Source: Alphaproteobacteria bacterium (lineage in GTDB: Bacteria; Pseudomonadota; Alphaproteobacteria; CAAHEQ01; UBA3637). From it: DNA of 64,000 nucleotides. Location: contig JAFPYS010000012.1 of the NCBI GenBank assembly GCA_017412085.1, forward strand, positions 1 to 64,000, in the 5' to 3' direction. Below, in pieces: positions 34,499 through 44,300 of this stretch. The notes beneath the pieces were generated by a model. That model was not told the origin of the DNA and did not search any database. It saw only the letters and a list, made by a program, of their open reading frames with translations. Positions within the stretch are counted from its first letter, which is position 1; every line of letters begins with the position of its first letter. Both the position numbers and the translations under genes were made by a program.

Positions 34499-34543
34499 AC
34501 ACTCGTGTCTGTTGAGGGAAAACGAAAATGAAACGGAGAAATG

Positions 34544-35053
34544 ATGTCAAAAGATTATACATTCAATCCCGGTGATTTTGTTGTTTATCCTGCGCATGGT
34601 GTGGGGCAAGTGACAGAGCGACAAACGACGACCGTTGCTGGGCAAAACCTAGATTTGATTGCTGTCCATTTTACTAAAGATAAAATGACCATGAAAATTC
34701 CATCTAATCAGGCTCTGGATAAGGGCTTGCGTCAAGTGGCGACACCAGTTATGATGGAAACCGTCGAAAAAGTGTTACGTAAGAAAGCAAAAGCAAAGCG
34801 CATCCAATGGAGCAAGCGTTCCGCCGAATATACGATGAAGATCGGATCGGGTGATCCTATTGCTTTGGCCGAAGTTATTCGCGAATTATATAAAGATCCT
34901 GCTATTGCAACTCAAACATACAGCGAACGTCAATTGTATGAAAAAGCCATGGGGCGTTTGGCGCCAGAATATGCCATTGTTCATGATATTCCAGAGACAG
35001 AGGCTATGGCCAAGATTGAAGGCTTTTTAGCGGGCACAGATTCTGCTGAATAA
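34544..35053 (+). CDS. carD: CarD-family RNA polymerase-binding transcription regulator
   Basis: CarD/CdnL proteins bind the beta subunit of RNA polymerase and stabilise open promoter complexes. 169 residues from the second of two tandem ATGs (34541 and 34544); GGAG is five bases from the second and only two from the first. The N-terminal RID domain is clear (FNPGDFVVYPAHGVGQVTE, about residues 6-24), and the C-terminal helical domain ends in IEGFLAGTDSAE. The family Trp that props open the bubble may be the one in RIQWSKRSAEY near 85. It may form an operon with the following channel gene (19 bases). Confidence 0.9.
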   Translation: MSKDYTFNPGDFVVYPAHGVGQVTERQTTTVAGQNLDLIAVHFTKDKMTMKIPSNQALDKGLRQVATPVMMETVEKVLRKKAKAKRIQWSKRSAEYTMKIGSGDPIALAEVIRELYKDPAIATQTYSERQLYEKAMGRLAPEYAIVHDIPETEAMAKIEGFLAGTDSAE

Positions 35054-35072
35054 ATAATTTAAAGGGGAAAAA

Positions 35073-36008
35073 ATGGGGAAAGAACCAAGAGCACAGAAAC
35101 CGTTTATGATGCCCACGTGGGTGGCTGTTTTGTTTCATGTTATTATTTGGGCTGTTTTATTGGGTTTAATCGCCTATGCTGTGATGCATCCAGAAACAGT
35201 AAGCGCTGTTTTCCCCGACTTTTCATGGAGCAAAATTAATTATGCCGCGATCTTAAAAGCTGTTTTATTTGTTTGGGTTGTATTAACGGTATTTCGCGTC
35301 ATTAAACGGGCCATGCTGAGATGGATTCAACATCACGACAAGATTGATAAAGGTATTTATTATTCCTTTGTGACATTGTTGGGATATGTTGGCTGGGTTA
35401 TTGCCGCTTGGGGAGGCCTTTCCTTATTAGGCGTCAATTTGCAAAGCCTCGCAGTTATCGTGGGCGCTTTATCCGTTGGTATCGGTTTTGGATTACAACA
35501 CATTGTCAATAACTTTATTTCTGGCTTGTTGATTTTATTTGAACGCCCCATCCGCAAAGGAGATTGGATTAAAGTAAATGGACACGAAGGCATTGTTAAA
35601 AGCGTGCATATCCGATCAACAGAGTTGGAAACATTTGATAAAACAAGCATTCTTATTCCGAATGCGGATGTTTTATCGAACTCTTTGGAAAACGTTACCA
35701 AAGGCGATTCACATGGTCGCATGATTGTTTCTGTGGGCGTATCATATAATTCCGATTTACGTCTTGTTGAGAAAATTTTATTAGATATTGCTAACAAAGA
35801 TGAAGGACTTTTACAAGATCCAGCACCTTTTGTGCTGTTAACAGATTTTGCCGATAGCTGCATTCAATTCGAACTTCGCGGCGTCTTAAAGGACGTGACC
35901 AAGGGTTTAGCGACCAAAAGCCGCATCCGTTTTGCTATTTGGGATGCTTTTAAACAACACAATATTGAAATTCCTTTCCCGCAACGGGTGGTGCATTTAG
36001 AAAAATGA
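35073..36008 (+). CDS. Mechanosensitive channel of the MscS family
   Basis: 311 residues. Three or four membrane helices occupy residues 15-145, and the pore-lining helix is followed by VGIGFGLQHIVNNFISGLLILFERP, the MscS hallmark. The beta domain follows with GDWIKVNGHEGIVKSVHIRST and ILIPNADVL. Releases solutes during osmotic downshock. GGGG-type ribosome site; overlaps the next gene by ATGA. Confidence 0.92.
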   Translation: MGKEPRAQKPFMMPTWVAVLFHVIIWAVLLGLIAYAVMHPETVSAVFPDFSWSKINYAAILKAVLFVWVVLTVFRVIKRAMLRWIQHHDKIDKGIYYSFVTLLGYVGWVIAAWGGLSLLGVNLQSLAVIVGALSVGIGFGLQHIVNNFISGLLILFERPIRKGDWIKVNGHEGIVKSVHIRSTELETFDKTSILIPNADVLSNSLENVTKGDSHGRMIVSVGVSYNSDLRLVEKILLDIANKDEGLLQDPAPFVLLTDFADSCIQFELRGVLKDVTKGLATKSRIRFAIWDAFKQHNIEIPFPQRVVHLEK

Positions 36009-36292
36009 AAAAATTCGCATTAATTTTATCTGTTTTTTTATTGGCTGCGTGCTCGCAATTCGCGCCATTTGAAGATATGCGTCGTGAAGCCGGACAGATC
36101 CCAACCGTTGGACAATCATCCAACAACAGACCCGCCATTTGTTACAATCCTTTATGGCATGATCAAGAGCAACTTCAAGTTCTAGCAGACCAAGCCTGTG
36201 CCCGTACTGGACGCAAAGCCATCTTTCAAGACAGCAATGCCTTTGCGTGTCGATTAATTAATCCTTCTGTCGCAATATATACGTGCGAGTAA
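36005..36292 (+). CDS. Small secreted lipoprotein of unknown function
   Basis: 95 residues with a lipoprotein signal (LLAAC, lipid Cys at 16). The mature part has three further Cys and an AICYNPLWHDQEQLQVLADQ stretch ending in TCE. It is seen next to MscS with ATGA coupling. Not assigned to a family with confidence. Its stop is one base from the stop of the convergent SH3 gene; the sequence across both stops is the inverted repeat GAGTAA-C-TTACTC, which lacks a T run. Confidence 0.72.
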   Translation: MKKFALILSVFLLAACSQFAPFEDMRREAGQIPTVGQSSNNRPAICYNPLWHDQEQLQVLADQACARTGRKAIFQDSNAFACRLINPSVAIYTCE

Positions 36293-36293
36293 C

Positions 36294-36782
36294 TTACTCT
36301 ATTACTTCGCCATCATACAGTCCCCAAACAAAACGCCGTGGGAACCAACCTTCTATTTTTTTATCTTCATAAGAAAACTTAAGCAAACAATAATCGCCTG
36401 CGGGGCAAGAATGCACTCTGGCCACAACCCCCGGCTGAACATAAGCTATGACCTTGCCAGACAAACTGGGGCTGGATAATAATTTGTCTTCTTCTTGAAT
36501 CACAACATACCGAGCGTCTTTCAACATTTTCTGATGCACCCATCCGATTGTGCCATCTATCTCACGAATCTGACGCCAATGTTCAAAGCTGTCAATAACT
36601 TCAACCGGATAATGTTTTTCTTGGTAAACCCATTTGATTGGAAAACGTTCAGCGGGACCAGCGCGCAAATTTACCTGATCAGCGCCAAGAGAATAAAATC
36701 CCTTATCCTGAGCATTCGTCAACACAGGAGACAAACAAAAAATAACAGCCATTAAGACTAAAATTTTATTCATTTTTTTCAT
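36294..36782 (-). CDS. Exported bacterial SH3-domain protein, last gene of the T4SS operon
   Basis: 162 residues from the ATG at 36782 (an ATG at 36773 is possible). A signal peptide ending TNA is followed by a bacterial SH3 fold: QVNLRAGPAERFPIKWVYQ, then EHWRQIREIDGTIGWVHQ, and a second partial repeat with GWFPRRFVWG. It matches the alphaproteobacterial COG3807-type SH3 protein, likely periplasmic and possibly touching peptidoglycan. It overlaps the dUTPase-like gene by 17 bases. This may be an ordinary chromosomal gene picked up at the end of the operon rather than a secretion component. Confidence 0.82.
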   Translation of the reverse strand: MKKMNKILVLMAVIFCLSPVLTNAQDKGFYSLGADQVNLRAGPAERFPIKWVYQEKHYPVEVIDSFEHWRQIREIDGTIGWVHQKMLKDARYVVIQEEDKLLSSPSLSGKVIAYVQPGVVARVHSCPAGDYCLLKFSYEDKKIEGWFPRRFVWGLYDGEVIE

Positions 36783-37329
36783 CCGATTCTGAAAAACGAT
36801 GGCGAGGATTCTTGTACACACGACGGGAAGATATCATTTTGCTATTTCCTTTTTTAGTCTCATTTCTATCGCCCAAAGAATCCACAATAACTTCTTGTTC
36901 AGATATCGCTTTCCCTGCATTCACTCCATTACTTAAATCTTTCCAGGATACTTGGACAATTGGCTCTACAACCAGCTGCGCAATAACGTCTCCTCGGTGC
37001 AATACCACCAAATGAGATGACATATTTTGAAGCAAAATAAACAAAGGACCACGATCTGCAGGATGAATGATTTGTGGAGCATCCAATACAACCAACCCCT
37101 TTTCCCGAGCGAGCACAGGCTGGCTGATTATAAAACCACAATATCCGTCCGGAATCCCAACTGCAATCCCCGCAGGGACATAAGCGCGATCACCGGGCTC
37201 TAAACGTAACGCGGCTGGCACAGCCGCTTGTAAATTTAAACCCGCATGATATTGAGAAGAATATGTTGGTAGCGGCAATCCGTTACCATCCGCTGTCCGT
37301 GCAATAGAAACCTTTAACACTTGAGCCAT
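36766..37329 (-). CDS. dUTPase-fold protein lacking catalytic motifs
   Basis: 187 residues from the ATG at 37329. The ribosome site AAGGAG is seven bases upstream of it and too close to the ATG at 37335. The order of motifs follows trimeric dUTPase: LPLPTYSSQYHAGLNLQAA (motif 1, Asp changed to Asn), LEPGDRAYVPAGIAVGIPDG, motif 2 position SQPVLAREKG instead of PRSGLA, motif 3 QIIHPADRGP instead of GTIDADYRGE (the catalytic Asp is lost), and a good motif 4 HRGDVIAQLVV. The final GGFGSTG is absent; instead about 55 charged residues follow. Enzyme activity is therefore unlikely. It lies 11 bases after virB11 and appears to be part of the secretion operon. Confidence 0.78.
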   Translation of the reverse strand: MAQVLKVSIARTADGNGLPLPTYSSQYHAGLNLQAAVPAALRLEPGDRAYVPAGIAVGIPDGYCGFIISQPVLAREKGLVVLDAPQIIHPADRGPLFILLQNMSSHLVVLHRGDVIAQLVVEPIVQVSWKDLSNGVNAGKAISEQEVIVDSLGDRNETKKGNSKMISSRRVYKNPRHRFSESDEKNE

Positions 37330-37340
37330 ACCCATTCTCC

Positions 37341-38324
37341 TTATGTGATCGCCGTAATAGCGCGAATGTTACCATCTCGATTAATCTGAACGACACGCAA
37401 CTTGTCACGCATCTCTTTGTGCGTTTTTTCCTGATCTAAAGCGGGATTTGTATGCATAATACGAGAAATAAAAGCCTGATAAGCGGCTTCTGGACTTTCT
37501 GCGTGAATCGTGGCAAAGCAGTTGTCGTGTCCTGAATTCATCAGTTCCCAAATAGCCCCTGCATTTGTTGTTGAAATTTCCCCGCCAATAATCGCATCTG
37601 GCGTAAAACGCACCACCAAATCCACCACCTGAGCATAATCAAACTTATTATTCGCCTCCGTACGAGCTAGCACCAAATGCACCCGATTTTTTTGATGAAC
37701 GATCAATTCGCGCGTATCCTCAATCGTGATAATGCGCTTATGCTCATCCAAAAGTTTTAGCATGTTATTCAAAAATGTCGTTTTACCCGTTGCCGTACCA
37801 CCGCTAATTAAAATATGATCACCACGTTTAATAGATAACATCAAACGTTCGTATGGATCATCTGGATCTTCCACATTCTTTAATTTGTTGATTTGGTGTA
37901 ATCTGCCCCCTTGCACAAGGCCAAACTGATCCATGTGAATATCTACGTCCGGTTTATAAACACGAATATCCAAGGCCACTCCACCTTCCAAATCATCCTC
38001 GTCATATTTTACATTTGGGCCAATAATACCCGCAAAACGGTGTCCTCCTGGCAATTCTGTATAAACAGCAGGAACACCCACCTCGTCCCCAAAAGGCTTA
38101 TCTTGGCTGTTCGCAATGATATACATAATATTGCGCAAATATTCCCGCGTCAATTTTGGATCTTCGTAATAATGCCATGGATATGCATGGCGCCCCCGTA
38201 AACGCAACCAAATACCCCCGGGGTTATTAACGGCCACATCTTCCACATTATCTTGACTATACCAATACGACAAGGGTTTTAAAGCCATCTCTAAAATACG
38301 CTGTGATTCTGGTCTTGTTCCCAT
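37341..38324 (-). CDS. virB11: VirB11-family T4SS ATPase
   Basis: Hexameric cytoplasmic ATPase that powers assembly and substrate transfer. 327 residues: an N-terminal domain with GGIWLRLRGRHAYPWHYYED, then Walker A ISGGTATGKTTFLNNML near residue 174, the IITIEDTRELI Asp box near 199, Walker B-like DAIIGGEI near 239 and the His box MNSGHDNCFATIHA near 255. The spacing and LNNML/ATIHA wording are VirB11, not DotB/PilT. The ribosome site GGAGGG is strong and the ATG starts nine bases after the virB10 stop. Confidence 0.92.
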   Translation of the reverse strand: MGTRPESQRILEMALKPLSYWYSQDNVEDVAVNNPGGIWLRLRGRHAYPWHYYEDPKLTREYLRNIMYIIANSQDKPFGDEVGVPAVYTELPGGHRFAGIIGPNVKYDEDDLEGGVALDIRVYKPDVDIHMDQFGLVQGGRLHQINKLKNVEDPDDPYERLMLSIKRGDHILISGGTATGKTTFLNNMLKLLDEHKRIITIEDTRELIVHQKNRVHLVLARTEANNKFDYAQVVDLVVRFTPDAIIGGEISTTNAGAIWELMNSGHDNCFATIHAESPEAAYQAFISRIMHTNPALDQEKTHKEMRDKLRVVQINRDGNIRAITAIT

Positions 38325-38333
38325 GTCGCCCTC

Positions 38334-41300
38334 CTAAAAATACGCAGGCTGTTCTTCTGTTGGACGCGCAACAGGTTCAACCGTTCGATCATTAATATCT
38401 TCTGGTACATAGATCGTCTCTGAATCAGGTGCTGGCGTATTTTCTTGTGTAGAGGACGCCGAACTGGATTCCGAATCTCGATCCTTCGTCCGTTCTTTTG
38501 TCCATGATCCATTTGAAGATGGCAGCATTGCACTTAACGAATTAGCAAAGCCTTCTTTCTTCAAGTCTTCCTCATCATCCTCGGTAGAACGAAGCCATAA
38601 ATCCTCATTAGAAAATGCAGTCAAACGTGTTCCAGAAGGCACATACAAAATATTAGGCACTTCACCAGCCATAGCCATCAACTCTTCCCACACATCTCGG
38701 AAATTCTCAATAAACATCTTACGTGTTTGAGAAGCTGCCGTCTCTGATGTTGTACCACCACTGGAATTTTGTGTTGTTGAGGCAACACTGTTCTTTTCGT
38801 TCCACTCTGTTAACTTCAAGATTGCCCCTTCACCCAAGCTTGTGGCAAATGGCAACAAAAACTTCTTCATTAACTGTAAGTCCAGATAAGCGGCCACGCC
38901 ACCACGACCTTGTGCATCACCAGAAACAGCCTCAAATCTGAAGGCAGCACCATCCGGGCGAATCAATCGATGCCATGCAATGTTAATCTTTGCAGCCTGA
39001 TCTCGACCGAAATCAAAACCAGATCCTTCCAACGAACCAATCAAACGGCTGCCGGCAGGAATCAAGATATTCCGTCCTTCTTCGGCATAAATATGACGCT
39101 CAACAATCGCCGTAACCGGCACGCTTGGGTAACGAGAGTCGATAGAACGCACCAACACCGCGGGCACAGCCTTGTCGGCCAACAACACACGCGACATATC
39201 AACTGGCCACGTAGAAATTTGATTTTTGCCAACGCCAACGCTTGACCAATCTTTGTCTTTATGCCCTTTTGCCCGAGCCAAAATTTCAGGGCCAGGAATA
39301 ATTGCCGGCTGGCCACCCATTTTCTCTTTCATCATAGCGCGCCGTTTCTTTTGAAGATCATTAAATGTCTCACGAACTTCCGCAGAAATAGGAGGATTTT
39401 TCATTTGGGGCGGAGGTTGTCTGCCACCTTGTGCCCCCTCTGCATCCCAAATATACGGGCGATTATTCAAAGAATCCCAACCACCAACCACGCGACCATT
39501 GCTGTCTACAATCATCCCAGATGAATCAACATTATACTGTTTTCCACCCCAAGAAATCTTGCGTCCCGAACTTGCCAAATCTGTTGAGGATAATCCGCAA
39601 CGACGCAGATCCAATCCAACGCCCGCAAAACGCCCGAATTGTGTGCCATCTGGATTGTACACCTTACCATCCGCTGTTGCCGTCAAAATCAATTCGTCAT
39701 TTTCATCACGAATTGTTCCGTTTGCCAACAATGATCCCATTTTTTCGTTGCCTGGTAACTTTTGCAGGTCACATCCCATCAGGCGGGCAACCGGTTTGTC
39801 TTGCATATCATAAAGATAGACATATTCATTGCCATCACCCAACTTTCCAATGGCGTTACCCCATTGGTCATAGATTGTTCCATCTTTTCCAACGCGGAAC
39901 AGGAAGTTACCATCCGCATCCCTACGAACGCCTTCCAAATCAAAGGTTCCAATGAATTTGCCATTTTCGTCAAACAAAATCTCATCCGTTTTTGAAACCA
40001 TTCGACCAATTTCATTGCCATTGAAATCAAACGCACGATCCGTCCCATCACCAATGATGTATCCTAAGACTTCATTATCCACACCAATCACACGCCCCAT
40101 TGCGTCCACACGGCCATACATATCTCCCGCTTTATTAAACACAGGGCCTCGATCAATAACAGCGCCTAACATATTCCCGTTAGCATCCATCACGCGCTTA
40201 TCATTTTCGGCACAACCCAACATAGCTCCATCCACATCAACAACGGTGGAATCTGGCATCGTACGTCCCAAATAAACCGCAGGATGGGTTGGAGACATAA
40301 CCGGACCATATCTGACAGAACGTCCTAATTTACGTCCTTGCGTATCCTCTGCCCATTGATCAGCTTGCATCCGGCCAACGCTGTTACCCTGTCCATCAAT
40401 CACTTCACCATTATATGCTGTCTGCCCAATAACCTTACAATTATTAACAACCATTGTTTCTGGGATCAACGATCCTAAAATCTTTAATTCGTGATCTCCT
40501 TTAACTGCGCCGTTGCTAACCACCGGACCAACTTCGTTACCATTAGAATCTACAACCTTACCGTCTCCATTTAAGAAACCAAGAATTGAATTTTCCTGAG
40601 ATACGGCCGGTCTAAACGATAAAACCATACCTTCCAACGGACGCTCTTTACCCAAAATAGTTGCGTCGTCCAATTCTTGGAAAATGACTTTATCAGATGC
40701 ATCAATCAAATCGCCCTGAATAGTGGTGCGTCCTAATACGGATTTATTATACCCCATTGGCAAGCCCTGTGTTACCAAATGTCCTGCGTATGGCATTGAA
40801 TTATACACAGATTTTTCTGGCACACCTGTTGCGCTACCATCCGACAAAATCCGTCCCTTAAAGGCGCCCGCATCCATAATGGATCCATCCCCCGCAACAA
40901 CACCAACTCTCCGCGCATAATCGTCCACGACAGCACCGGTACGGCTTGGGCCACCAGCCCATAATGTGTCCGATGTCAAAGCTGAATAAAATGGCATACG
41001 CGTCGCAATTTTTTGTCCTGCTTTATCAACCACTTCATTACGCGCATTTGTACGTCCAATTTCCAAACCATTTCTGTCTACAATGACTGAAGGTTCAAAC
41101 ATACCGCCAATAATGCCTCCTCCCTGCATCACTGTATTAATCGCAGAAGAGGATCCTACAATTTTACCGCCCAACCATACCGAGCCAGTAAAATCCTCAG
41201 ATCCCAAAGTTTTTAAATTATTGGAAATTGCAAAACCGGTTGGAACAACGCCCGCTATCACCTTTTGTGCGGAATCAACAATTAAACCATTCATCGCCAC

Positions 41301-44300
41301 ACGCCCAACTTGCCTTGTGGTGTTGGTGCGATAAACCATGCTATCCAGATCCATACTGCCAATCGATTCTGAATTGACCAAGCTACGCGCAAACAAAGAT
41401 CCCGTCCGAATTCTGCCAACAACCGTATTATTTTGAACAACATAATCTGGCGCAACAACCGATCCAATCGTGCGCCCACCAGCAGAAACAACAGATGCAC
41501 CCTCATTCACAACGCCACACATTTTTTCATCTTCTTGCACAGAAGGCGCTCCAACAGGAACATAGCTGGCAACAATTTGCCCTTCTTTATTTGAAACACG
41601 ATCATCTAGGGCAATTTGTCCAATGGTGCGATCAGCATCCACTAACGTGCCATCATAACCTGTCCATCCAACAACCTGACCGTTAGGTGTAACCCCTAAA
41701 CCATCTTTTACCAAACGTGCGGCCACAGATAAATCAGCATTTAAAATATATGGTTGTGGACCAACAAACAATTCCGTTGATCCCGAACCATTATAAATGG
41801 CACCATCTGGACCAACACGACCAACGAATTGTCCCGCAGTATCAATTACCGTTCCTTTGAGAACAACATTGCCAATAACCACGCCCAAAGCATTTACAAT
41901 CAAGCCATTTTGACCTAATTGCCCAACGGTTTGCCCCTCGGCATTCACAACCTGCCCTTTAAAACCAACCCATCCTGTAAAACGATGGTCCAAATCTGTC
42001 ACCATTGTAATAGGAACAGAAGTGCCGCCCAAACGTCCATCATGCCCCAATAAGACACCAAAGCCGGACATATTACCTAAAGTCGTTCCGTTACGATCAT
42101 GCACAGCCGCACGATAAGACGAAGCATCTCCCGCTGCTGTTTCTGGCACGACAGCTCCAACAACTCCGGATGCACTAACCACCACAGACATCTTATCCCA
42201 CAAACGACCCAACACACGATTATCTGGCGTTACCGCCAATCCGTTTGGCAACAATTTACCGATTCTCGTTCCTTGAGATAAAACCTCACCATTTGAATTG
42301 GCCCATCCAATTTGACCACCATTTGCGGCCATCACCGCGCCAGCTCTTACCATTCCCCCAATTAAATTATTTGAAGAATTATACACAGAACCATCCGCCA
42401 TAACACGCCCAACGGAACGACCATTTTCATCCAACAATTGGCCTTCGTAATTCAAAGATCCCAACAATGTTCCATCCAATCCTACAAATGAAGTATTCGC
42501 GGGGATTAAAGAGCCCAAAATCGTCTTGCCGCTTTTATCTAACACCGTCCAATCCGGCATCACACGACCAATTTCCTTCTCTTTATTGTCGACGACACTG
42601 CCAACGCGTTGATTGTATCTGCCAACAATATCACCAGTCGCAGAGAACACAAAGCCACTTGGTGGCGCAAATCCAAGCAATTGCCCTTCTTTATTGGATA
42701 CCCAGCCATTAAAAGAAATTGTGCCAACCTCTTCATTGCGTTCGTTATAACACTTGCCAGCTAATGCGGTCCAACCCGTTGGTAAACCATTATCCCCTAA
42801 AATCACACCAACAGACTCTTCCCCAGATCCAACTGGTGTGCTGGCCATTCCAACAGAACTTGTTCCATCCGGATTTACACAATCGATGATCTTACCATTT
42901 TTATCAATAATTCGTCCGTCATAGCGAACACGCCCAACAAACACGCCCTCCGCCCCCAAAACGGGCCCTGTCGGCGTAATTTTTCCAATCTCACGCCCCT
43001 CTGTATCCAGAGCTTGCTTTTGCAAATTGATACAACCAACAGACATGCCTTTTTCATTCAGCACTTGACCGGTAATAGAGATCATACCCATCAAGCGACA
43101 TCCTTCTGCCAACACCGTTCCATGTGGAACAACAACACCCGAAACCTTATTTGAAGAATTCAGCACATACCCATCAGAACGAACTTTTCCTACTTCGCGT
43201 ACGTCGGCGGACATAACGCGCGCATCCGGATAAACTGAACCCAACACATTACAAGAATTCCCCACAACATATCCTTTTTTCAGCACCCCACCTATAAAAG
43301 ATTTATTTGCGGAAACATTGCCATCTGGGCCAACACAACCAATCAATCCGCCCTGTCCGTTAACTGCTTTGCCTTCAGAGTTAACAAAACCGACAACTTC
43401 TCCCTTCATATTGACAATCAGCCCCTGGTTCACAACAGAGCCAATTTCATTAAAATTCGTATCAACCACGCCACCATCCAACATCACACGCCCCATAACC
43501 TGACCGTAAGCGTCTTTTACCTGCCCGTTCAATCCTACTGTTCCAAACGAGCGACATCCCGTTCCTTCTGCAACGCCCCTTGGAATAACGCCCCCGATAA
43601 CATTACCATTTTCGTTGGTTACAAAACCATTTTGTTGAATATATCCTTGCACTTTTTGGTCTTTATTGATGACCGCCCCAGTTGGTAAAATAGTGCCCAA
43701 CAAATTACCAGATAAATCCAACGCCATCCCCATCGGCCGTAAAATACCAATTTGAACATCCGCTTTATCTACAACCGATCCATCCACACGTGGTACACCT
43801 ATTGTCGTGCCGTTTCCATCAACCACCCGAACACCATCTTGATCATATGTCAGTTTGCCCACAACAACACCCTGTGCGTCCAAAACGGATACGATAGGAA
43901 TGGCCGCACCCAAAATATTGAAATCACTATCCACCAATGTATCATCACCCAACAACCTACCCACCGTCGTTCCATCCTTATCAACAACAGTTCTGGTATT
44001 TGATACAACACCTAAAAATTCATTTTTTAAGCCCAAAGCAACCTTTTCTGGCTCTACCCAAGCCAAAACTTCGCCTGTTTCTGGATCGATGACAACCTCC
44101 CCCGTTACCTCGTATGTTTTCCCATCGATAGTCACCGTTCCATCATCATTAACCACCAACTCTTGGCCATCCAACGTCACCGCCTTGCGAGGAACTTTTT
44201 CTGCTTTTTCTTTTTCAATCTCACAGCAAACACAATCCTTAGAATCGGTCGATCCTCCTTTTAATTGTACTTGTGTTCTTTCATCGCGGAAAACACGCGG

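Noticed and set aside
36287-36299. Inverted repeat GAGTAA-C-TTACTC between convergent genes as a terminator
   Set aside because: The one-base centre cannot form a stable loop without opening pairs, and no T run follows on either strand.
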